Assembly: GCA_003233535.1 (NCBI GenBank)
Contig: QIMA01000521.1
Location: forward strand, 1-8,592
Length of the DNA: 8,592 bases
Direction of reading: 5' to 3'
Source of the DNA: Rhodanobacteraceae bacterium
GTDB taxonomy: Bacteria > Pseudomonadota > Gammaproteobacteria > Xanthomonadales > SZUA-5
Shown: positions 1 to 5,463 of the stretch, piece after piece
Layout of the letters: every line of letters starts with the position of its first letter
Position numbering within the stretch: the stretch's first letter is position 1
Notes under the pieces: generated by a model
The model's input: the letters and a program-made list of their open reading frames with translations, nothing else
What the model was told of the DNA's origin: nothing
Database searches by the model: none
Position numbers and translations under genes: made by a program

Positions 1-1
1 C

Positions 2-2215
2 CGTAGCGAGGTCATCGAACGCTGGTCGCAGCCTTGCGCTGACGATCAGCGCGAAATCGCCGTGCAGGTCAGGCGCCTGCGCTGCGCCGCCTGCGCCTGG
101 CTGGTGCGCCGGGTCGCTGCGCAGATCGGCGCACTCGATATCGCCCATATCGATCCGCTATCGGGTCAGGCGCTGGTGCGCTTTGATCCCAACGACAGCC
201 GGCTTGGTCAGTTCGCCAGGCAACTGGCCGATCTAGGCTACGAGCTGCAGCCGCGCAGCGCTGGCATTGACGTGCAGGCTCAGCTGCAGGCGCGACGCTC
301 ACGCATGTTGCGGCTGGCGGTCGCCGGGCTCGGCACGATGCAGGCGATGATGTTTGCCTGGCCGCTGTATGGCGGCGAAGGCAGTGATCTGCCACTGGTG
401 GTGCGCGATTTCTTCCGCTGGGTGGGGGCGTTGGTCACCGCGCCGGTGGTTATCTACGGCGGCTGGCCGTTTTTCTCCGGCGCCATGAACGAACTGCGCC
501 TGCGCCGGCTGGGCATGGACACGCCGATTGCGCTGGCGATTGCGTTGGCCTTTGGCGGCAGTTTAGTCGCTACGGTGGTGCGCGGCGAAGCGGTCTATTT
601 TGAGTCCGTGGCGATGTTTGTGTTTTTGCTGCTGCTCGGCCGCAGCGCCGAGGCGATGCTGCGAGAACGGGCTAGAGCGAAGCTTTCCGGGATCGCCGAT
701 GATTTGCCGAGCAGTGCGCGTCGAATTGGGCCGGCGGGGATCGAACACGTCGCCTTGGTTGAGCTGGAGGTTGGCGATCAGCTGCGCCTGCTGCCGGGGG
801 AAACCGTGCCGGTGGACGGCTGTCTGATTAACGCAGGCGGCCAGGTGAGCGAAGCTTTTCTGACCGGCGAAGCGGTGGCCGTTGCACGCGCGATCAATGC
901 CGAAGTACTGGCCGGCAGCGTGGTGGTGGAGCAGCCAATCGACCTTCAAGTGGCCCGCATCGGCGCCGACACCGCGCTGGGCGAGCTGGAACGACTAGTG
1001 CAGCGTGCCGGCGCCGGGCGGGTGCGCTGGACCCGACTTGCCGATCAAGCGGCGCAGGCCTTCGTGCTGGTGGTTTTGGCTTCTGCGGCAGTTACCGCAC
1101 TGGCTTGGGCCGGCAGAAGCGCAGAGCAGGCATTGGCTGCGACGGTTGCGGTGTTGGCCGCCGCCTGCCCTTGCGCGCTATCGCTGGCACTGCCCGCGGC
1201 GCTGTCAGCCGGGTCGCGAGCGCTTACCGGCGCGGGGGTGTTGCTGGTTCGCGAAGGTGCGCTGGAGCGACTGGCCGAGATCGATACGGTGGTGTTCGAC
1301 AAGACCGGCACGCTCACCTGCGAGCCGTTCGAAGTGGAATGCTCCTGGGTGCGCGACGGGACCAGCACAAGCCAAGCCCTGACCATAGCCGCCGCGCTGG
1401 AGCGAGTCAGCCTGCATCCGCTGGCTGGCGCATTCGATCGTTACAATGACTCGAGTCTAAGCGTTACCGAACCCTGCGAGCAGGCTGGGGCCGGCGTTAG
1501 CGGGATCATTGGCGATCGCCACTTGCGCCTGGGCAGGATCGGGTTTGCGCACAGCGGTACGGTCAAAGATCAGGCCGGTGCCATCTATTTGAGTGATCAA
1601 AACGGCCTGGTTGCACAACTGCACGTTCGCCAACAGCTGCGCGCCGACGCCAGCAGTGCCGTTGCAGCGCTGCAGCGTATGGGCGTATCGGTATCGATCT
1701 TGAGCGGCGACCAGCCCGCCGCCGTTGCCAAAATCGCGCAGCGGCTCAATATCAGCAATCACTTGGCTGCGCGTAATCCGGAGCAGAAGCTAGCGGAACT
1801 GGAGCAGATTCAAGCCCAGGGCCAGCATGCTTTGATGGTCGGTGATGGACTCAACGATGCCGCCGTCCTGGCGGCGGCACACGCCTCGCTGGCGCTGGCT
1901 AGCGGCGTCGACTTGGCTAGGCGGCAGGCTGATGGCGTGGTGCTCGGCGGCCGTTTGACCGCCGTTGCTCAGGCGCTCCAAGTCGCGCGCAAGTCGCGCG
2001 CTATTGTCCGCCAGAACTTGGTTTGGGCCAGCGCCTACAACCTGCTAGTGATCCCGGCCGCCGGACTGGGTTTGATTGGGCCCTGGTTGGCCGCGTTGGG
2101 CATGTCCTTGAGCTCGCTGCTGGTCATTGCCAATGCGCTGCGCTTGCTGCGTTCGGACCGAGCAGCGGACAATCTGGCAACAACGCCGCTGCCGCTCAAG
2201 GAACAATCGCTATGA
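2..2215 (+). CDS. ccoI: CcoI/FixI-type copper-exporting P1B ATPase, 5' partial
   Basis: Inner-membrane copper pump needed to supply copper for cbb3 oxidase assembly. The reading frame is open from base 2, so the gene starts left of the window. The GTG at 62 is in frame but is an unlikely start, because it falls just before the heavy-metal domain and the family is about 100 residues longer. Counting from that GTG: a CAAC metal-binding motif (C8, C11) in an HMA domain to about residue 65; TGEA at 268-271 in the actuator domain; the CPC of the transport helix at 369-371; DKTGT phosphorylation site with D413; HPLA at 452; GDGLND at 594-599. The last two helices carry YN...P and MxxSS, the signature of Cu(I) pumps. 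Its stop overlaps the ccoS start (ATGA), and this ccoS neighbour favours CcoI over a CopA detoxification pump. No key residue is missing in the visible part. Confidence 0.93.
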   Translation, partial: RSEVIERWSQPCADDQREIAVQVRRLRCAACAWLVRRVAAQIGALDIAHIDPLSGQALVRFDPNDSRLGQFARQLADLGYELQPRSAGIDVQAQLQARRSRMLRLAVAGLGTMQAMMFAWPLYGGEGSDLPLVVRDFFRWVGALVTAPVVIYGGWPFFSGAMNELRLRRLGMDTPIALAIALAFGGSLVATVVRGEAVYFESVAMFVFLLLLGRSAEAMLRERARAKLSGIADDLPSSARRIGPAGIEHVALVELEVGDQLRLLPGETVPVDGCLINAGGQVSEAFLTGEAVAVARAINAEVLAGSVVVEQPIDLQVARIGADTALGELERLVQRAGAGRVRWTRLADQAAQAFVLVVLASAAVTALAWAGRSAEQALAATVAVLAAACPCALSLALPAALSAGSRALTGAGVLLVREGALERLAEIDTVVFDKTGTLTCEPFEVECSWVRDGTSTSQALTIAAALERVSLHPLAGAFDRYNDSSLSVTEPCEQAGAGVSGIIGDRHLRLGRIGFAHSGTVKDQAGAIYLSDQNGLVAQLHVRQQLRADASSAVAALQRMGVSVSILSGDQPAAVAKIAQRLNISNHLAARNPEQKLAELEQIQAQGQHALMVGDGLNDAAVLAAAHASLALASGVDLARRQADGVVLGGRLTAVAQALQVARKSRAIVRQNLVWASAYNLLVIPAAGLGLIGPWLAALGMSLSSLLVIANALRLLRSDRAADNLATTPLPLKEQSL

Positions 2216-2367
2216 ACGCGCTGCTGATGCTTATCCCGCTGGCGCTGGTGCTGTTGCTGGCAGCAGTAGGCGCGCTGTTCTGGGCGGTGCGCCGCGGTCA
2301 ATTTGATGATCTCGACACGCCCGGGTTGGAGCCGCTAACCGACGACGAGCGGCCGTGGAAGGACTGA
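2212..2367 (+). CDS. ccoS: CcoS, cbb3 oxidase assembly small membrane protein
   Basis: A 51-residue single-span membrane protein required for maturation of the cbb3 oxidase in the species where it has been studied. One hydrophobic segment covers residues 2-26. It is followed by the family hallmark FFWAVRRGQFDDLDTP-like stretch, here FWAVRRGQFDDLDTP at about 23-37, and an acidic tail. The ATG overlaps the ccoI stop as ATGA, and an AAGGA ribosome site lies at 2198-2202, nine bases upstream. A longer in-frame extension upstream exists but only lies over ccoI, so the ATG at 2212 is preferred. Length and context are typical of the family. Confidence 0.95.
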   Translation: MNALLMLIPLALVLLLAAVGALFWAVRRGQFDDLDTPGLEPLTDDERPWKD

Positions 2368-3053
2368 ACCTACTCACGCTGCTCGCCGCATTAACCTTGG
2401 GCCTAGCCGGCGGTGCGCACTGCGCGCTGATGTGCGGACCGCTGTGTGCGGCCTGCGTGCATCGACCCGGAGGCAATGACGGCCAGGGCCTGTTGGGCCT
2501 GCATCTGGGGCGGATCGCCGGCTACACCTTTTTGGGTTTTCTCGCCGGCAGTTTGGGCGCATTGGCCCCACTAACGCTGGGCGAGTTCGGGCTGGCGTTG
2601 CTGCGCACGGCGGCTGCGCTGGCGCTGATCGGCTCCGGGGCGGTCTTGCTGGGCTGGCGCGGGCCCGAGCGAATGGCCAAGCGGGCACTGCCGCTGTGGC
2701 AACGACTAATCGGACCTAGCGGCCAAACTCGACCGCTATTGATAGGCATGGCCTGGGCTGCCCTGCCGTGTGGACTGCTCTATTCCGCGCTGTTTCTGAC
2801 CATGAGCAGCGGTAGTCCGTTGACCGGTGCACTGGCGATGAGCGCCTTTGCGATCGGAACGATTCCAGCCACCTATGCCAGCGCACTGGCCTTGGTCCGG
2901 CTCAAGCAAAATCGCCGCGGCATGCGTTGGGCGAGGCCAGCGGGTGCCCTGCTCACCGTATTCGGCGTGCTGGCGTTAATCGCTCCGTGGGCCGCCGAGC
3001 ACGGCAGTTTGGGTCCCGCTGCGCAGTGGCTGTTGGACTGTCTGCCGGTTTAA
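2355..3053 (+). CDS. TauE/SafE (DsbD_2-like) polytopic membrane protein of the cbb3 cluster
   Basis: A 232-residue integral membrane protein with about six hydrophobic segments. It matches the small 'sulfite exporter TauE/SafE' or cytochrome-c-biogenesis transmembrane family that often follows ccoS. Visible family motifs are GGAHCALMCGP at 19-29, GRIAGYTFLGFLAG at 52-65 and WAALPCGLLYSALF at about 134-147. Membrane-facing Cys and His residues (H22, C23, C27, C139) suggest metal or thiol chemistry. The name TauE/SafE is a family label, and sulfite export is not shown. It starts with GTG at 2355, 13 bases inside ccoS, with no clear ribosome site, so translation probably depends on coupling. Its TAA stop is part of the TTAA at the left edge of a large palindrome. 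A role in oxidase assembly or copper handling is inferred from position only. Confidence 0.85.
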   Translation: MEGLNLLTLLAALTLGLAGGAHCALMCGPLCAACVHRPGGNDGQGLLGLHLGRIAGYTFLGFLAGSLGALAPLTLGEFGLALLRTAAALALIGSGAVLLGWRGPERMAKRALPLWQRLIGPSGQTRPLLIGMAWAALPCGLLYSALFLTMSSGSPLTGALAMSAFAIGTIPATYASALALVRLKQNRRGMRWARPAGALLTVFGVLALIAPWAAEHGSLGPAAQWLLDCLPV

Positions 3054-3112
3054 CCCGGATATTTCATGAACTCGCGCGATGATCGCGCGAGTTCATGAAA
3101 TATCCGGGTTAA
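3050..3112. repeat. 63-bp perfect palindrome: 55-bp element flanked by TTAA
   Basis: The two arms (3050-3080 and 3082-3112) are exact reverse complements of 31 bases around a single centre base at 3081. The ends are TTAA (3050-3053 and 3109-3112), and the inner 55 bp begin CCCGGATATTTCATGAA and end with its complement. In RNA this would be an about 30-bp stem with a TGA loop. No run of T follows it, so it is not a standard intrinsic terminator. The paired TTAA looks like a target-site duplication around a minimal, terminal-repeat-only mobile element. It lies between the TauE/SafE-like gene and fnr and may also act as a transcription barrier or mRNA 3' protector. Confidence 0.85.
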
Positions 3113-3279
3113 TTGGCGCCGAATCCGTCACGTAAGGCGCAATTTGTGGCGAATAGTGAGCATCTGATGGCTTTTGGTCCTTGCGTGATATCGCTACAGG
3201 CTGCGCGATGACGACAAAAATCGACATTCCTGCCGGTATGGGTCTGCTAGGATTGCGCCTTTCTATCAGCTAGCAGACC
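3113..3279 (+). promoter_or_regulatory. fnr upstream region with weak extended -10
   Basis: Noncoding stretch between the palindrome and fnr. The best promoter candidate is an extended -10, TGCTAGGAT at 3245-3253, which would start transcription about 20 bases before the fnr GTG. A TCGACA at 3221-3226 is 21 bases from it, too far for a good -35. I see no TTGAT-N4-ATCAA FNR site here, so FNR autoregulation is not supported by the sequence. No gene or RNA feature is recognisable in the rest. Confidence 0.3.
3241..3279. repeat. Inverted repeat ending at the fnr start codon
   Basis: GGTCTGCTAG (3241-3250) and CTAGCAGACC (3270-3279) are exact reverse complements with a 19-base spacer. The right arm abuts the GTG at 3280 and occupies the place where a ribosome site would be. 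The left arm overlaps the candidate -10. It could be an operator for a dimeric regulator, or, if transcription starts further upstream, an RNA hairpin that limits fnr translation. Confidence 0.6.
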
Positions 3280-4068
3280 GTGACCGAGCAGCAAAGCACC
3301 ATCGGCGAAGCCATTGACGCACTCACCCGGTCTGTCGGGATACGGGCGGACGCACAGATCAGCCAGGGTGCTTCGGCGGCCAGCTGCAGCAACTGCAGCA
3401 ACGCCCGATTGTGCCTGCCGCACGGTTTAGAGCGTGCCAAGCTGAACGAATTCGAGTGCATGGTCGACGAGTTAGGACCGCTGCACGCTGGCAACTTTGT
3501 ATTCCGCGACGGCGACGAGTTCAACGCACTCTATGCGGTGCGAGCCGGCATGGTGAAGACGTACACCATCGATCGCGAAGGCCGCGAACAAATCACCGGC
3601 TTCTACTTGCCGGGCGAATTGATCGGTTTGGATGCGATCCATTGCGAACGCTATCGTAACCATGCACTGGCGCTGGACACCTCGATAGTGTGCCGGATGA
3701 ATTTCGCTAGGGTGCAGGAACTGGCGCTGCGCTGGCCGGAGCTGCAAAACGAGCTGATGTGCACGCTTTCGCGCGGCTTGGCAGAAACCGATAAACTACG
3801 CGGCGAGTATTCCGCCGATGAGCGCATGGCAGGCTTTCTAGTTGACTTGGCTAGGCGTTTAGAACAACGCGGCTACTCGGCCAAACGCCTGTATCTGCTG
3901 ATGGAACGGCGCGATATTGCGAACTTCCTCGGCATGGCGAAGGAAACCATTTCGCGCGTGCTGCGTCGATTCCAAGACGAAGGCTTGATCGCCGTTGACC
4001 GACGCGAAGTGCTGCTACTTAATCGCGAGCGCTTAGACAACCTCGCCGGCGCTGTGCTGCGCGACTAG
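3280..4068 (+). CDS. fnr: FNR/ANR-type oxygen-sensing transcription regulator
   Basis: A 262-residue cytoplasmic regulator of the CRP/FNR family that switches genes between aerobic and anaerobic life. An N-terminal C36-x2-C39-x5-C45 cluster, plus C138 in the segment SIVCRM (the place of C122 in E. coli FNR), gives the four ligands for an oxygen-labile 4Fe-4S cluster. A cyclic-nucleotide-like beta-roll spans about 65-145, followed by the dimer helix and a winged helix whose recognition helix reads KETISRVLRRF, with E222, S225 and R226 as in FNR proteins. An in-frame TAG at 3271 fixes the start at the GTG at 3280; no ribosome site is evident. Its neighbours are cbb3 assembly genes and moaB, a classic oxygen-response setting. 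CRP or Clp is excluded by the cysteine cluster. Symbol anr would be equally valid. Confidence 0.94.
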   Translation: MTEQQSTIGEAIDALTRSVGIRADAQISQGASAASCSNCSNARLCLPHGLERAKLNEFECMVDELGPLHAGNFVFRDGDEFNALYAVRAGMVKTYTIDREGREQITGFYLPGELIGLDAIHCERYRNHALALDTSIVCRMNFARVQELALRWPELQNELMCTLSRGLAETDKLRGEYSADERMAGFLVDLARRLEQRGYSAKRLYLLMERRDIANFLGMAKETISRVLRRFQDEGLIAVDRREVLLLNRERLDNLAGAVLRD

Positions 4069-4112
4069 CGCCGTTACGTCGTCGCAATCCCGACTTTCGC
4101 TCCAGTGATGGA

Positions 4113-4117
4113 AAGGA
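4113..4117 (+). promoter_or_regulatory. Ribosome binding site of moaB
   Basis: AAGGA lies six bases before the ATG at 4124, in the 55-base gap after fnr. It supports that start. No terminator is visible in the gap, so fnr and moaB may be cotranscribed. Confidence 0.6.
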
Positions 4118-4123
4118 TCCAGC

Positions 4124-4645
4124 ATGACCGCTCAATCTGATTTCATCCCGCTTTCCATCGCGGTGCTCACCGTTTCCGACAGCCGCACGCTGGAAACCGA
4201 CAGCAGCGGCGCCTACCTGCTTGAGGCGCTGCAAAGCGAAGGGCATTTCGTCCACCAGCGTGACCTCATAACTGACGATATTTACCGCCTGCGCGCGGTG
4301 GTTTCGAACTGGATCGCCGATCCCGATTGCCATGGCGTGATTATCACCGGCGGCACCGGCTTCACCGGTCGCGACAGCACGCCAGAGGCGATTGAACCGC
4401 TGCTAGACAAGCTCATGCCCGGCTTCGGCGAGCTCTTCCGCGCCATTTCCTTCGAAGAAATCGCCACCTCCAGCCTGCAATCCAGAACACTCGCCGGACT
4501 CGCCAACGGCACCTTCGTCTTCTGCCTCCCCGGCTCCACCGGCGCTTGCCGAACCGCCTGGGAGAAGCTGCTGCGCGCTCAGTTCGATGCGCGGACCAAG
4601 CCGTGTAATTTAGTGGGGTTAAGGCCGAGGTTGCTTGAGGGCTGA
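4124..4645 (+). CDS. moaB: MoaB/Mog-family molybdenum cofactor biosynthesis protein
   Basis: A 173-residue cytoplasmic protein of the MoCF-binding fold, involved in the molybdopterin branch of molybdenum cofactor synthesis. The core begins with LSIAVLTVSDSRT at 10-22. The molybdopterin-binding loop ITGGTGFTGRDSTPEAI lies at 74-90, PGFGELFR at 99-106 and LPGSTGACRTAWE at 135-147. The length and the SDSRT/GRDSTPEA pattern fit MoaB of gammaproteobacteria; the adenylyltransferase MogA shares the fold, so the precise step is less certain than the family. It lies 55 bases after fnr on the same strand, which suits molybdoenzymes used in anaerobic respiration such as nitrate reductase, though no such enzyme is present in this window. 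Confidence 0.92.
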   Translation: MTAQSDFIPLSIAVLTVSDSRTLETDSSGAYLLEALQSEGHFVHQRDLITDDIYRLRAVVSNWIADPDCHGVIITGGTGFTGRDSTPEAIEPLLDKLMPGFGELFRAISFEEIATSSLQSRTLAGLANGTFVFCLPGSTGACRTAWEKLLRAQFDARTKPCNLVGLRPRLLEG

Positions 4646-4759
4646 GCAGGGTTTGCCTTTCTCAACCGATCACGAAAGTATTCTATTGATTTTTCTCGTT
4701 ATTTATTAATGTCTGAAGAAAACGCTGCGCGCGGCCGGAAACGGCGGAACTCCTCAGCC
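4646..4759. other. Convergent spacer with AT-rich patch
   Basis: Between the moaB stop and the tetR stop. About 4676-4720 holds only some 10 G or C in 45 bases, against roughly 60% GC around it. A small GCCG-GAAA-CGGC hairpin lies at 4734-4745. Read on the minus strand it is followed, about ten bases later, by CGTTTTCTTC, so it could help end tetR transcription, but stem and spacing are poor. No convincing gene is present. Confidence 0.4.
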
Positions 4760-5338
4760 CTAAGGTATCAACGCCCCAGTTACGTGCTCCACATACGACT
4801 CTAATTCTTCGTTGCTCAGCTTCAGGCTCTTCAGCTGCAGAGTTAGCTGGAGGAAGCCGACATAGGCGGAATAGGCGAGTCGCGCTCGATATTCGGCCTC
4901 GATACCTTTCATACCGGCCTGAGCAAATACGCGCGCTAGGTATTCCATCCGCTCTCCGGCGACCCGCTCCAGCACCGGCGCGACCACTTTGTGGTCAGTG
5001 GCGGTGAGCAGGGCGGCGTAGGTGCGGTGCGAGCGCATGTCGCGGCTGGACGCGCGGAACAGTTCGCGCAGGCGTTCTAGCGGATCGGTGAGGGTCTCGA
5101 TACGCGCAATCAGATTGTGCGTGTCGGTACGCTCCCAGCGCGCCAGCGCCGCGGCGAGCAAGGCATCACGGTTGGAGAAGTGCCAATAAAAGCTGCCCTT
5201 GGTCACGCCCAAACGGCGCGCCAGCGACTCTACTGCCAGCCCACTCACGCCGTTTTCGGCGATCGACTCTAGCGCCGCCTTTTCCCAATCGTCTGCGCTC
5301 AGACGGGTCCGTTCCAGCTTGGCTACCGATGAATCCAT
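4760..5338 (-). CDS. TetR/AcrR-family transcriptional repressor
   Basis: A 192-residue one-component regulator. The N-terminal DNA-binding domain covers about residues 14-60, with the helix-turn-helix VESLARRLGVTKGSFYWHFSNRDALL at 36-61, the family's most conserved stretch. The remainder is a helical ligand and dimer domain whose ligand cannot be read. The start is the ATG at 5338, because AGAGG lies five bases upstream and the TetR fold begins soon after. A longer frame to 5443 would run through the shared promoter region and lacks family residues. It is divergent from a hydrolase-fadE operon and a palindrome lies between, so it most likely represses that operon and itself, perhaps in response to an acyl-CoA or fatty acid. 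Codon use is like its neighbours. Confidence 0.92.
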   Translation of the reverse strand: MDSSVAKLERTRLSADDWEKAALESIAENGVSGLAVESLARRLGVTKGSFYWHFSNRDALLAAALARWERTDTHNLIARIETLTDPLERLRELFRASSRDMRSHRTYAALLTATDHKVVAPVLERVAGERMEYLARVFAQAGMKGIEAEYRARLAYSAYVGFLQLTLQLKSLKLSNEELESYVEHVTGALIP

Positions 5339-5343
5339 GAATA

Positions 5344-5348
5344 CCTCT
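5344..5348 (-). promoter_or_regulatory. Ribosome binding site deciding the tetR start
   Basis: AGAGG on the minus strand, five bases before the ATG at 5338. It selects the 192-residue protein over the longer in-frame version. Confidence 0.65.
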
Positions 5349-5414
5349 ACAGTCTCTGCGTGGCACGTCCATGCTCGGGACGGTGACTCTAAAGTAGCGC
5401 GCTCAGCGCTTTCC

Positions 5415-5428
5415 ATACGCAAGCGTAT
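5415..5428. promoter_or_regulatory. Candidate TetR operator palindrome
   Basis: ATACGC-AA-GCGTAT is an exact 6-bp-arm palindrome in the 125-base tetR/hydrolase divergent region. Its right end overlaps the first base of a TTGACA -35 for the hydrolase, and it covers the possible minus-strand -10 for tetR. A repressor bound here would block both promoters. Binding by the adjacent TetR protein is inferred from position and symmetry. Confidence 0.6.
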
Positions 5429-5450
5429 TGACAGCTCTAGCACTCGTCAA
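5422..5450 (-). promoter_or_regulatory. Possible tetR promoter
   Basis: On the minus strand, TTGACG (5445-5450) is followed after 17 bases by TACGCT (5422-5427). The -35 is good and the -10 is poor (three of six bases match). The resulting leader would be about 75 bases and would include the tetR ribosome site. Confidence 0.35.
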
Positions 5451-5456
5451 CATACT
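5428..5456 (+). promoter_or_regulatory. Hydrolase-fadE promoter, possibly leaderless
   Basis: A consensus TTGACA (5428-5433), a 17-base spacer and CATACT (5451-5456, four of six matches) form a typical sigma-70 promoter. The predicted start is 5463-5464, at the A of the hydrolase ATG. No ribosome site precedes that ATG, which agrees with a leaderless transcript. Confidence 0.6.
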
Positions 5457-5463
5457 CAATGGT

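Noticed and set aside
563..1449. Long open frames antisense to or out of frame with ccoI
   Set aside because: Arg/Ala/Pro-rich shadow frames of a GC-rich gene; no ribosome sites or recognisable domains.
3183..3200. GTGATATCGC region as an FNR box upstream of fnr
   Set aside because: It lacks the TTGAT-N4-ATCAA arms; only the central GATATC symmetry is present.
4734..4745. GCCG-GAAA-CGGC hairpin as a strong intrinsic terminator
   Set aside because: Stem of only four pairs, and the T-rich run on the minus strand starts about ten bases away; on the plus strand there is no T-run.
4709..4807. Small plus-strand ORF of about 31 codons starting MSEENAARGRKRRN
   Set aside because: No ribosome site, runs antisense into the tetR 3' end, and its basic composition is a by-product of the other strand.
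5396..5410. AGCGC-N5-GCGCT inverted repeat as a second TetR operator
   Set aside because: Short GC-only arms unlike the 5415-5428 palindrome, and expected by chance in this base composition.
5339..5443. N-terminal 35-residue extension of the TetR protein
   Set aside because: It would cover the divergent promoter and operator; the ATG at 5338 has a good ribosome site and matches usual TetR length.
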